From assembly GCA_028753945.1 (NCBI GenBank), contig JAPNXP010000001.1:12018501-12082500 (forward strand): DNA of 64,000 bases. Direction: 5' to 3'. This DNA is from Hexactinellida sp. DTS-2022 (lineage: Eukaryota > Porifera > Hexactinellida). The notes below the pieces were generated by a model, which saw only the letters and a program-made list of their open reading frames with translations, searched no databases and was not told where the DNA came from. The position numbers were made by a program, and so were the translations under genes. Positions 34,388 to 44,787 of this stretch are shown here, in pieces (the stretch's first letter is position 1; each line of letters opens with the position of its first letter).

Positions 34388-35827
34388 ATGAGGTCAAATT
34401 CATTGGTCATTATTTCTATTGCTTTGAGTCTTGCATTCCTCTGTAATTTCACCATTGCTAGGGATTCTGGTATTGAGTCGATTTTATCTCAGAAAGCAGC
34501 CGATTACTTCAATGAAAAACTTGTTTCGATCCTGAGAAATGGATTTACTAGTTTATCTATTCCCGGGTTTAGTAGGGGTGGTGGTACAATATACAGCATT
34601 AACCTAGGTGCTCTGAACATCGATTCTTCTTCCATACGGATGACTCCTTCTGGGATTAGTTTCACGTTGTCTTCTATATCGCTATCTGGTAGGGCTAGTT
34701 GGAAATATAAAAAGTGGTTCTTTAGAACTTCTGGAGGTGTGAGTATTCGTGTTTCTGGGAGCATAAGTATAACTCTCACTGCGGTAGAGAACAACCGACG
34801 TCCAGATTTTCACATAAATCAATGTACACTAAGTACGGATACCAGTGTAAGGTTTCATGGTCGTCTTATTTCCTGGTTATTGAATCTATTCAGGGGGTAT
34901 ATTGGAAGAAAAGTTAATACACATCTGGAAGATAATGCGTGTCGAATTATAAGAAGTGCATTAAATAAACAGGAATCTCAATTAGTTAATAGTTATCCCA
35001 TTACCCTACCAATAGGAAATGTTCTTAAGTTAGATATGGGCCTAAGTACAGATCCGAGATTCGGCCAAGATTTCTTGCAGATACCTATTGCAGGACTGAC
35101 TTCTGACCTTCTTAACAGTGATGATTTAGATCTGCTTGCCCAACAATATCCCTCTGGCCCTTTGACTAGTGGTGTCCAGGCTAACCGTATGTTATTCTTT
35201 CGATTCAAGCCTTATACCCTGAACGCTGCTTTGCTAGCCTACCACCGAGCTAACTCATTTGGTACAGAATGGGATATCTCGGATTTCTCTGATGCCATAC
35301 TTAGTGTTATAGACACTGGAGCTATTAAGAGCGCCGACTCTGGATTATGTGGCAATGAAAATAGGTGTAGCATTAAAATCCGAGTGTATGCGCCTGATGC
35401 TCCCACTATTGATCTAGCTACCGATGAAATAACCGTTATGGGCACTGCCATTGTGGACATTAATTTGGTAACTCCGGAACCACAGAGAACAATCACAGTT
35501 TTGAAGATTTCTGTGGAAGGTTGGCTTTGTGGAAGTTTAAGCGCTGAGCAGAGAGGAAGCGAGTTGTTTGCGCAAGTTCAAGTTACGTGTGCGTCAGTGG
35601 GAAATACTCGTGTCGACATATCTCTAATCAGTGGGTTTAATACTAGTCTAGTTACTGAGATGATTAATGAATTAATCAATCAGATGCTGCCTGTTGCAAA
35701 TGCTTATCTAGATGAGGGAGTTCTCATTCAGCAGCCGGGTTCCTATACAATCAAGCAACTTGTCATCAATATTATGAGTGATTACCTGGAGGTTGGAGCG
35801 AATCTCATTTACAATAATTGGGGGTAA
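34388..35827 (+). CDS. Secreted LBP/BPI/CETP-family lipid-binding protein (479 aa)
   Basis: Residues 1-24 form a signal peptide (LVIISIALSLAFLCNFTIA). The rest has the layout of the BPI family, two tubular lipid-binding domains: LNEKLVSIL-like helix (about 36-50), IPGFS, INLGALNIDSSSI and VSGSISITL strands, then a second half with TSDLLNSDDLDLLA, ILSVIDTGAI and a final EVGANL-like end. Cys146 and Cys185 fit the conserved disulfide of BPI/LBP in place and spacing. Length is usual for the family (about 450-490). Family members bind lipopolysaccharide or lipids outside the cell. The gene is one uninterrupted exon, whereas animal BPI genes usually have many introns; this may mean intron loss or a retrocopy. 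A TATA box lies upstream and AATAAA at 36052-36057. Ligand unknown. Confidence 0.9.
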   Translation: MRSNSLVIISIALSLAFLCNFTIARDSGIESILSQKAADYFNEKLVSILRNGFTSLSIPGFSRGGGTIYSINLGALNIDSSSIRMTPSGISFTLSSISLSGRASWKYKKWFFRTSGGVSIRVSGSISITLTAVENNRRPDFHINQCTLSTDTSVRFHGRLISWLLNLFRGYIGRKVNTHLEDNACRIIRSALNKQESQLVNSYPITLPIGNVLKLDMGLSTDPRFGQDFLQIPIAGLTSDLLNSDDLDLLAQQYPSGPLTSGVQANRMLFFRFKPYTLNAALLAYHRANSFGTEWDISDFSDAILSVIDTGAIKSADSGLCGNENRCSIKIRVYAPDAPTIDLATDEITVMGTAIVDINLVTPEPQRTITVLKISVEGWLCGSLSAEQRGSELFAQVQVTCASVGNTRVDISLISGFNTSLVTEMINELINQMLPVANAYLDEGVLIQQPGSYTIKQLVINIMSDYLEVGANLIYNNWG

Positions 35828-36113
35828 TGCTATGAGAGTATTTCAAGATAGTATGTGTGTGCGTGTGTGTGCTTCTTTCCTCATTTATTCATTCATTTTC
35901 TAATTATTAACTCATTATGATTACCAATTGTTCTTTTGTCATTATATTGTACTTTAGGTACGTATGTAATGATCGTGTGTATCATATTAAATGCTCCTTT
36001 GAACTTTTGACTAATTATAAAATATTTCATTTCTTACGTATATAATTCCCAAATAAATTAATCCCCAACTAGGTCAAATGAGTTGCCATTTGAAGCAAAG
36101 TTGCTCAAAAAAC
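35828..36113 (+). other. 3' flank of the LBP/BPI gene
   Basis: Contains a candidate AATAAA at 36052-36057, 225 bases after the stop. Nothing else recognised. Confidence 0.4.
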
Positions 36114-36478
36114 TACCGTATTGCTTCGAATAAGCGCCCGGCGCATACTTTTTCATTTCTACCAGATTTATCCTGAAATATCTTTGAAAATCCGGAATAT
36201 AGTACTTTGATGGATAGGAATAATTTTCAGCGACAGTATATGTACCGCAGGTGTCAGTGTTTCACTTGATGGCAAGTGAATTTAGAGCAAATCTTATAGT
36301 ATTAGGAAAAACTTCATTGAGTATATACAGTAGTTTGTTTGAAATAATTAGTTAATTGATCTTATTTAATCTTATGCAGCCCGCTTAAAATATTTGGAAA
36401 GTCAACATTTTAAACCGAATGACTGAATAAATGAACAAAATCTTATCAATTAGACCGGAATGAGCGCTTACACTGTAT
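36114..36478. mobile_element. Possible inverted-repeat element
   Basis: TACCGTATTGCTTCGAATAA then GCGCCCGG at the left faces CCGGAATGAGCGCTTACACT at the right; the match is weak. Similar in start to 16999-17262. Confidence 0.4.
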
Positions 36479-37613
36479 TGTTGTATGATTCCAGTGAATG
36501 AATTGTTTGCTAACAAAAATTCTGATGTAATACGAATACCACAGTAGGATATAATTTACATCTAACTAATTCTCATACTCTCATTTGCCCAAGGGATAAT
36601 TAACTATAATTGAAATTGTCAAATAGATTATTGCATTGTTTTTCATAAAATGGATATGATTATAAATTTTTCTTCGTTATAAATACCAGAAATTTGAGAT
36701 TAAAACATCAAAACATGAGAAAATTCCTACTTCAATTAACTGTTTTTTGAAGATTTTCTATATACGATACTATGTTTTCTGACATTTATTTTAGAAATCT
36801 ACTTTATTGTAGAAATTCCCAAAATCTTTCTCATAATGTAGGTGATTATACAAAATCTAAAATTACATCTGTGCCAAAAGCATGTTCCTTTCGAGGCACT
36901 ATACTTGGTGTTGGTTGATTGATAGTACCTCCAAAAGAAAATGCTGTCGGCACAGAGTATTCATTGTAAATTTAATTCAAAAATTCCAAATAGTTTGGGA
37001 AATATTACACGGGAAGTAGTCTTCTCCTTATAAATGTTCCAATTTTATAAATCACTTTGAATTAAAATGTCATGCCAACATGCGCCAGCGGGGAAAAATT
37101 ACAAATAAGTATTTGATGTTTTATGTATTTACGATTATTAAGAATACGAGCCCTTCGGTCTTAGACACTACGCTACATAATTAAGGGCCTCTTCGTGGCC
37201 TTACCCTCCTCAAAATATCACTCATAATAAATAAGTTAAAGGTATCCCTATAAACCTGCGACTTGTAAATTACACGTACTTAATTCAGTTCAGATGTTGC
37301 TATTTACGAGCCAACTAATTAATAAATCTCAACTAATTAATTAAATAGTGCTAATTACTAACCTAAGATTCAGCTTCAAAACATGGCACTGGTTAGAGGA
37401 AAAAATCTGTGGATTCTAAGAAAAACCAAGTGTACTTCTAACGTGAGTTTATTGTATAAAAACGGGGGTCATAATGAATTAGAATTGTGTCTGCGTAATT
37501 ACAGTAGACTATCGTTAATACGATAACGGAGAAGGCGAAACATCGCTTAAGGAGTACAAGGTTTGATTTCCCTAGCTTTAACAAATGCATGCAATTGATT
37601 CCGGTTATTCAAA
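36479..37613. other. Intergenic
   Basis: AT-rich. 37143-37210 contains a GGCCTCTTCGTGGCC hairpin with CCCTTCGGTCTT, shared with 56798-56860 (CGGCCGCTTCGCGGCC), so a dispersed repeat is present. Confidence 0.4.
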
Positions 37614-37680
37614 ACTAATATCTACAGGAATCACAATTCATAACATAATTAATATCTACAGGAATCACAGTTCATAACAA
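37614..37680. repeat. Two degenerate units of the 34-bp satellite
   Basis: ACTAATATCTACAGGAATCA and TTAATATCTACAGGAATCAC, each followed by TTCATAACA, match the unit of the 4208-9545 array. They sit directly left of the pogo-like MITE at 37683, the same order as at 9545/9553. Confidence 0.85.
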
Positions 37681-37682
37681 AA

Positions 37683-37856
37683 CTATATTAAAACCTCTTT
37701 AGTACCAACTGGTTAATATGAACAGTATTTCAGTCCCCTTCAAAGCCTTTTGAAAGCAAATAATGATGGTTAATACGAATTCCGGATTAAGGCGAATGCA
37801 TTTTGTCGCCCCTGATGTTCGTACTAACGAGGTTCTTCTCAGAATCTACTGTAATA
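37683..37856. mobile_element. Pogo-like MITE, second copy
   Basis: Homologous to 9553-9712 along its length (AGTATTTCAGTCCCCTTCAA, TTCGTACTAACGAGGTTC) and in the flank beyond it (ATCTGTTTTTGAGATGTAAT). Confidence 0.75.
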
Positions 37857-38143
37857 TCTGTTTTTGAGATGTAATACCTGGGATTGAAAAATTTGGCCCA
37901 CAGCAGAGCAGGATGTGTACCACCAAACGCAAACAAATCTGAAATAATAATTTGTCATTAGAAAGCTATGAATAATTAATAATAAAATTCTGAGAATTCA
38001 TATACCGAGGTGGGACAAAATGGCTAGTGATTTCTCAAATACCTTAATGGTTAAATGGTTGTTAAGGATGAGCAATCATGAGAACACAATTACAGATTTT
38101 ATAGTTAGTAATAGAAGCAAATAAACACATTAGATAGCAGCAA
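37857..38143. other. 3' side of NHL gene C
   Basis: AT-rich, no distinct signal noted. Confidence 0.35.
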
Positions 38144-39397
38144 TTAAGCAGAAAATATTTGGAGGCCAAATTTGTTGTTGTCAGATACACAAACGAGTTC
38201 GTTGTTGTTGATTACTATGCCAGCAGGACAGTAAAACAATCCAGCTTCATGTCCTTGTCTCCCTATGGTGTGTAGTAGGCGTCCTGCAGGAGAGAATACC
38301 TTGATATTGTGTCCGTAGTAGTCGCTAATGACGATGTTATTGTGTTTGTCCAAACAGAAGAAGAATGGGCGTTCCACTTGCATTCCAATCCCTTTGGTAA
38401 CTAGGGAGCGGGACTTCTCTCCTGATAGTGTAAACACGTGGATACAGGGCTTGTCTAAACAGCTTAACACAAACATTTCATTGCTTGTGAATTTAACATC
38501 AACAGGTCTTGTCATTGATTGATGTCGTAGCGAGCCTTGGTAAGCTAAATCTGTAGACAGGATTTGGATTCTGTTGTTGTTTTGATCTGGTACGTAGAGG
38601 TGTTGATTGGGAGAGATGGCGAGTTGTCCCGGATGATTGAACTTTTCATTTCCAGATCCTTCCTTCCCTACTCGGTTTACCATTGTGAGATCTGACAGCT
38701 TAATAAGGAAGATAGCATGTTGGTCTATGTCCGTGACATAAATGTTATCCTGATGGATTAATATGCCCCATGGCCTAATCAGGTGTTGATGTCCGAATTG
38801 GTTGAGACAGACTCCTATCTCTGAGAATATTTGGATTCTTCTGTTGCGCGTATCCGCCACATAAATGTGTCCAGATTCCGTTTCGATTGAGACACTTCTT
38901 GGGATGTCAAACTTTCCAAGAGTTGATCCTAATTTCCCAACAGCAACAATGGGCTGTTTGAATGTGGCATAGTTTGGTATCACTGGCACAGGAAGGATGG
39001 GAGGAGTCTCTAGTTGTACAATCTCTCCAATACGGGAAATACAATCTTCTAGGTCCCGTGTGTCACAGAGGTAGCTCACTTCTTGAGGTGGTGGTACCAC
39101 TTTCATTTCTGCCATTTTATCTTCCAATTTTATGAGCATTTTCCCCTGAAAGGAATGTAGCAAATTGTGCGTCATTTGACCTTGCAAAAATTCGCCGGTT
39201 TCTGCGATTTGATGTTCTATTTGTTGACGCGCCACCCGATTTGCTCTGGTTTCCTCTCGTCTGTCCCTTAAGTCGGTCAACAGCTGGTGCCTTCTCTGCT
39301 CGAGAGAGAGTATCAACCTGTCTATCGATTGGTTGATTTGTATCGACACGGGATCTACGATTGGCACTGGGATTAGTTCCGGTATTTGAGTCGCCAT
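38144..39397 (-). CDS. Coiled-coil/NHL-repeat protein C (417 aa)
   Basis: Residues about 18-105 are a charged helical region (INQSIDRLILSLEQRRHQLL), followed by a proline-rich linker (PPILPVPVIP, about 133-142) and six NHL blades from about 148 to the end. Blade signatures include IPRSVSIE, IYVADTRNRRIQIF and CPAGIVINN. It is clearly of the same class as genes A and B (coiled coil plus NHL, no RING or B-box, single exon) but is much diverged, so it is an older paralog. Its blades keep the canonical D-x-x-N-x-R-I-Q-I turns better than A or B do. Role unknown; NHL propellers bind RNA or proteins in TRIM2/3/32/71 and Brat. Confidence 0.87.
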   Translation of the reverse strand: MATQIPELIPVPIVDPVSIQINQSIDRLILSLEQRRHQLLTDLRDRREETRANRVARQQIEHQIAETGEFLQGQMTHNLLHSFQGKMLIKLEDKMAEMKVVPPPQEVSYLCDTRDLEDCISRIGEIVQLETPPILPVPVIPNYATFKQPIVAVGKLGSTLGKFDIPRSVSIETESGHIYVADTRNRRIQIFSEIGVCLNQFGHQHLIRPWGILIHQDNIYVTDIDQHAIFLIKLSDLTMVNRVGKEGSGNEKFNHPGQLAISPNQHLYVPDQNNNRIQILSTDLAYQGSLRHQSMTRPVDVKFTSNEMFVLSCLDKPCIHVFTLSGEKSRSLVTKGIGMQVERPFFFCLDKHNNIVISDYYGHNIKVFSPAGRLLHTIGRQGHEAGLFYCPAGIVINNNELVCVSDNNKFGLQIFSA

Positions 39398-39456
39398 TTG
39401 TGTATCTTTGAAATTGTTATTTGTGTTTGTCTGTTTGTTTGTTTCAGTTTAATCTT

Positions 39457-39530
39457 AACAAGCTGCTCGTCCGCGCTACGCGCGTTCTTACAACTTGCAC
39501 TCGGGCCTGTGGCCCTCGCTTGTATTCATG
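39457..39530. repeat. GC-rich hairpin repeat, copy 2
   Basis: AACAAGCTGCTCGTCCGCGC then TACGCGCGTTCTTAC and GTGGCCCTCGCTTG, very similar to 23681-23750. It lies just upstream of NHL gene C. Confidence 0.6.
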
Positions 39531-40987
39531 GCAAATATATTTTCAAAATGTTATGCCAGTTGTATTTAAATACTGTGGAATGTAACGGAAATTTAACGAA
39601 AATTATACATCCCTTTCCTTACGTCAATTTTTTGCCATTTTGGAATAAAAACAACGGTCTGTGACATTCGTTATCCTTCTCCTCCCTCGAAAGCGTTACT
39701 TAAATTTCGAAAGCCTCATACGCAGGTTAATTATATTATCGGAAATCTTTTAGGAATATAATAGCTGGCCGCTAGCCTATGTACAAATGACAGTTGTATA
39801 GAGTAACCTTTAGCAGATTCTACTATACAGTATGTAGGTAGCAGATCCCAACTTTATTGAGCTGTGACCCCTAAGCAGTATATTTAAGCTGATCGACCGC
39901 ACTACGCGCGTTCTCACTCGAGTCTTCGGTCCTCGCGTGTATTTACAACAATTTTGATTCCTTAATTAGATTATACAAATTTGTTACTTCAGAAAGAAAG
40001 TAAACAGCTCAAACTTTTAGACTAAATCATAAAAATATATGCTCATGATTCTCGGTAAATTAATACGTTAATTCTTGCTAAAAAAGTCATTGATACGAAA
40101 ATTATTCTTAACTGACAAATATATCTTTTTTCGGGTTTATGAGTAGCAAATCTGAAATCAAATTGATTAAATAATCAAAAGTTTGGAAATGAAGATTTTA
40201 TAAGGTGGAATGAAAGGTGTAGTTTAACTTTTACTAAATAAACTATTTATGCGATTAATGGGACTATTAAAGTACTAACTTATAGGGTAAAATTTATTGG
40301 TCAAATTTATTGACTCAGAATTATTTGTATTTATTTTTTCAGCCAATTAAATTGCAGTCTCAGTTAGGCTTTCTATAATGCATAATTAACAGCTGATAGT
40401 TTTGTCACCTTTTGAAAGGGAAGATACGAATATTTTTCTTAGATATTAGAACTTGTTCCTAAAACAATATTTTCTACCCCTCTGCCAAATTTCAAGTCTG
40501 TAGCTCTTACCAGTTCCTCAATCAATTCCGAACAAACAAAAAAAACAAATCATTGTGATTTAATATATAAGATTTATAGTTACATTCAATGAATACTCTC
40601 ATTTTGAGTAACACAGTTAATATTCGTTGTGTTTGTGTAACAATGCTTAACTCTGAACTTATTGCATATTTAGATTTGTAGCTATGTCTATTGTGGTTGT
40701 TGTTTCAATGGAATAACTAATTTCTGCAATTCCATCAAATTCCTTTGAACCACTAAATTAAATTCATCTACTCCTTAAAGAATATTAGCTTTTCAATAAA
40801 GAGACACTTTAGTTGGTTGAACATATTTAACTTCCGGTTTTAATACATACACAGTTCCGGAAGGGGATCACATTTGGTGTTCCTTCTAACGAGTGTGCTT
40901 ATAGTTCTATTTATTGTTCCAATGTGATACTTATAGTTACAGTTGACTCTCGTTAACAAGAATACACAGTTTAATCTCCTATATACA
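39531..40987. other. Repeat-derived intergenic sequence
   Basis: 39888-39950 is a third, worn copy of the GC-rich hairpin repeat. 40290-40560 resembles Helitron-interior sequence (CAGTCTCAGTTAGGC, TTTTGTCACCTTTTGAAAG). No gene seen. Confidence 0.4.
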
Positions 40988-42377
40988 CAGTGGCGTAGCA
41001 ATAGGCGTTTAATTGAAATTTAACCAGGACTTCAGATGTCCAGCGGCCCCCAAGGCTTCCAAAATCCTTATGCAGATATACTTCAATCATACTTAATGAT
41101 CAAGGGTGGCGGGAGGACCCCGATAGGGGGTTAAATTATCGGGATTTTCAAATTTTTCTAATTCATCCCCCGATAGACTGTTAACTTTTACCCGTGATCG
41201 GTGATATCCTTAAGATACGGGACACAGAGATTTCGCCCAGGCTTCAAGGCTCATCAGTAACGCTACTACAGTTATGTTATTTGGTAATTATTTGTATTCC
41301 ATACATATAACTATTTGTTTGTCAGTAATCATGTAATGAAATTATATTTTTGCTTCAGAGCCTCATTTCTTTTGAGACAACTTGTGTTAAACATGAAGAG
41401 AGGTTATGTTTCTGGGTTATGCAAACGAGTAGAAACAATTAAATTTATTAACCACTAGGCGAAACGCCGCCCTCCGGGCGGCGTTTTTCTGCTAGATTAC
41501 TACGCCTTTCTACGCTTTGTCTTTGGTGTTTTTTTTTCACGTTTTAATCGCTTTCTCGCTGTATTGGGCGTTTGTTTACAATCATTACCAACACGCGAAC
41601 GTTTTTTAAGTGGCATACGTAATAGTTGAATAACAGGTTTGGATTTAGTATGTCAATTATGACTGAAGTTGGCAAAAATATGTCAACCCGATCTATTATA
41701 GCAATAGGTATGACTATTAAATTGTCAAACAACATAAATGTAAAGTTGAATTTTATTGGTCTATATGTATATTCAATTGTTGTTTATATTATGGGAAATC
41801 ATATAGGGATACAACAGCTATACAAACGGAATACAAATAACTGATTGGCTATACAAACGGAACACAAATAACTGATTGGATGAATTAATTTACTCTTACC
41901 CAATAAAATTACAGTCTCAGTTAGGCAATCTATACTGCACACTAACAATTGATAGAGACATAAAAATCATTTTATACTAATTGAATGTTAGATGCTAATC
42001 CATACTGGGACAACCCTCGAATTTAATTGGTTAAGGTTTTGTCACCTTGGGGATGGAAGATGTGAATATTTTTCTTAAAAATTCCTTATCTGAAGTGGTC
42101 AGGTAATTCCTAGATTATGTGTAAAATTTGGTACAGATCGGTTCAGGCATCTCAGAGGAGATGTGAGGACAGACATACAGACAGACATAGTCTTTTATAT
42201 ATATAGATAATACATTTTGTCTAACAGTGATGTCAAAATGCGGGAACTGTCATTTCAAACCCAAATTTATCCAGATGCTTGCACTCCTTAAAATTTACTA
42301 CTCCCATTTTAACTAGTGGGGCCAAGGGCTCGGCACATACTTTGAACCGGGGCCGCGAATCCTTAGCTCCGCCACTG
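40988..42377. mobile_element. hAT-like element split by a Helitron
   Basis: Ends CAGTGGCGTAGCAATAGGCG and, inverted, CAGTGGCGGAGCTAAGG. Flanks TATATACA and CCTATACA agree at six of eight positions. The parts 40988-41454 and 42208-42377 match the element at 16527-16995 in opposite orientation. Another insertion of about 170 bases lies at 41101-41268. Confidence 0.7.
41455..42207 (-). mobile_element. Nonautonomous Helitron
   Basis: On the minus strand it starts TCTATATATATAAAAGAC and ends with an 11-bp-stem GC hairpin (41462-41486, AAACGCCGCCC with loop TCC/GGA) followed by CGCCTAG. The insertion point lies between A and T, as Helitrons require. TC start, hairpin, CTAG end and A/T target all agree. 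It carries the GACAGACATACAGACAGACA stretch common near Helitron 5' ends. No Rep/helicase. Related fragments occur at 24480-24640, 40290-40560 and 62650-62900. Confidence 0.85.
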
Positions 42378-42536
42378 CCTATACAAATGCATGTAGGTGA
42401 CTCTAGTTTATAAGAATTTCGGATAATACGAAAAAATTTCGACGCTCCCCTGGTGATTCAATACTAACTTTACTAGACTCAATGAAAGTACCATAGATAC
42501 GGTATATACGGACGATCTCTACCATATACAGTAGAA

Positions 42537-42867
42537 CAGTGGTTTTCAACCTTTTTGTACTACAGAACCCCTAAATTGTTTGTGGCAGCACGCGGAACCC
42601 TACACTTCTAATTCCTCTACGAATATATTTATAACAAATTTAATTACATTTATTTAATAACTAGTATTGTCAGGTACAGTTTCAATGTGAGATCTGTGAT
42701 TGTTTACTTTTTGCATATTTCTTTTATTCGTGGTCTGATAGTCAATAAGCTGCTAAAGATTGTATTTCCGATTGACTATTATTAGTCTCTGATGTATTTA
42801 CATCGATTTGCCAATTATCCCGCGGAACCCTTGAGGTTTAGTCGCGGAACCCCGGTTGAAACCACTG
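42537..42867. mobile_element. hAT MITE with CAGTGGTTTTCAACC ends
   Basis: CAGTGGTTTTCAACCTTTTT at the left and GGTTGAAACCACTG at the right, with the perfect 8-bp duplication CAGTAGAA (42529-42536, 42868-42875). These ends are the classic form for many animal hAT MITEs. The target is itself the end of a pogo-like element (CAGTAGAACCTCGTTA). Confidence 0.92.
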
Positions 42868-43301
42868 CAGTAGAACCTCGTTACTACGAACACCAAGGGA
42901 CCGTAAATGAGTTGGCCTTATCATGAATTAGTATAAGTTACTATTGACGAATATTCTTTGAAGGGGACTGAAATAGTATCCGTCTCGCAGTTGTAGCCGC
43001 TGCCAGCTGCAAAAAAGTAAAAGCTGTTAGTTCCTGAATTACACTGCATTTTGTAAATAAGTACTAACCATGGGTTAAATCATCGCTGTCCACCATACTG
43101 ACAATTCCGAGAATCCCGATAAAATCAATGATCCACTAATACCATGGCTGCTTAAGGGTATAGACAACATCAAGCCCAGCCAAGATACTCAAGCACCTGG
43201 GACCTGATAGTACTCCTAGATTATCTGAAATCCCCACAAGGGGATTCTACTGAGCTCAAATACCTCACAAAGAACACAGCAACATTGATTGCTATCACCA
43301 C

Positions 43302-43558
43302 CATGGGCGCCGAAACTCTCAAACGCTAGGGGGGGTGTGACGTAATATTCAAATGTGAAAGTTCAAAAAACAATGCGTATGGGGATAAAATCAATGTTGG
43401 ATGGGCATAGTAAATGTATAGATCTATACATCATCAACTGAAATTTATACTAACTCATTATGGAATCAATAATTTTCCATTTTTCTTCCCTGACTTCTCC
43501 TCGGCCAGGGGGGGGGGGGGGTGACACACTCCCTGAGCCCCCACTTTCGGCGCCTATG
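43302..43558. mobile_element. hAT MITE with CATGGGCGCCGAAA ends
   Basis: 257 bp with the perfect 8-bp duplication ATCACCAC (43294-43301, 43559-43566). Right end read inverted: CATAGGCGCCGAAA. Contains a 14-base G run. It splits the recombinase frame exactly between ITT and ATRCSE. Confidence 0.9.
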
Positions 43559-43833
43559 ATCACCACGGCTACCCGCTGCTCTGAAATAGCGCAATACATG
43601 TTCGGTACATCTCCACCCAGGGCAAAACATAGTCTGCCAGATTGGTAACTCAAAGAACTTGAAGAAAAGACATATGATCCCATTGTCACATCTCGCTCTA
43701 GTGAATGCAGTCTCATCTGCCCGCATCCACCGTAGACATGTACCTAAACATAGCAAAGGAGCTGAGTCTGACACCTCATCGCTTATCGGCCTACTAAACC
43801 TCATAAGGGAGTCACTTCCTCTACCGTTGGAAT

Positions 43834-44026
43834 CAGGGAATTATACAGGACTCAAATTGAACGCTCCTAATTTCCCTAAGGTCACTAGAGTATGTATTTT
43901 GTACGCCTAAAAGGTTAGTTTTGTATTACTCTACGGGGAGTTTCGGCAGTTTTCGCGCTCCTAAACGCAAACATAGCCAAATTTATACGCCTCTAGGCGT
44001 ATGGCGCGCTCCTGGATAAACCCCTG
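43834..44026. mobile_element. hAT MITE of the CTCCTGGATAA family
   Basis: 193 bp with the perfect 8-bp duplication GTTGGAAT (43826-43833, 44027-44034). Ends CAGGGAATTATACAGG and GGATAAACCCCTG. The copy at 17540 shows the empty site. Confidence 0.92.
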
Positions 44027-44126
44027 GTTGGAATACCGATTAAGCGGCTTCCACAGTTCCACTGTACTTGGTGATAGCTTTGTTGTAATGGCATGGTTCG
44101 TATTATTAAAACACATCTGTACTAAT

Positions 44127-44787
44127 GTATTCAATTGTGGCTGTAATATAAGATAGCTCAGTTGAATATAGACATACGAGTATGTGGTTATATGGTTACA
44201 GAGGAATATGCATAAGTAGACTTTCATATAATTAGTCACAGATTGTATCTAGCTACAATTATACTCAAATTATCTATTTTCTCGATAGCACTATTTCACA
44301 GAACAATTGTGTATTTTCATAATTCAAACGAATTCCTACACTTTCTATTCTCCGATTTATCAGGTTAGTGTATGCATAGCATTCTATACATAAGGCAATG
44401 CCTCGCACTAAATTTCTGGACCAGGGATTGGTTAGTATAGTCAACTAAATAAATGCAATTCAATTATTCTTCGAAATAAGTAAACCAAGGGTGCTTCTAC
44501 TTATGCAATTGTTTTTTATAAATGTGGTCATGTACAAGACGCTTATTTTGGAGATACCACTTGGTAGAAATGACGTCACTGTATTGTCTAATAGGCAAAA
44601 TATTCCAAAACTTTGAACGCATGTAAAATGTTTAATTTCGCATTATAAAACAATTGCTGTGAACGAGAAGTCATTTTACATAAAATATCTCAGAATCAAA
44701 TATGGAATGTTACCACATTCCTCTGTTGCTAAGGAAACGTGATTTCAATGCTTCAGGGCATATCTCGAGTAGGAAAATAGTTACAGC
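44127..44787. other. Intergenic, nothing recognised
   Basis: AT-rich; a 92-codon minus frame across 43961-44239 overlaps a MITE and is not called. Confidence 0.35.

Larger units (their letters stand above)
43150..44126 (+). pseudogene. Tyrosine-recombinase (Crypton/DIRS/Ngaro-type) fragment, split by two MITEs
   Basis: From about 43175 one frame reads PRYSSTWDLIVLLDYLKSPQ, continues with LKYLTKNTATLIAITT, and after removal of the MITE at 43302-43558 resumes ATRCSEIAQYMFG. This is the start of the tyrosine-recombinase catalytic domain, with the conserved first arginine in ATRCSE. Downstream sequence to 44126 is shared with 17320-17629 and is interrupted by the MITE at 43834-44026. Catalytic residues further on are not recognisable, and the sequence is fragmentary, so it is dead. 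Confidence 0.6.

Noticed and set aside
41462-41486. Bacterial-type intrinsic terminator (GC stem then T run)
   Set aside because: It is the 3' hairpin of a minus-strand Helitron, followed on that strand by CTAG; nothing else here is bacterial.
43450-43804. Overlapping frames on both strands across the G-run
   Set aside because: They cross a MITE boundary at 43558 and a homopolymer; the supportable coding trace is the plus-strand recombinase frame.
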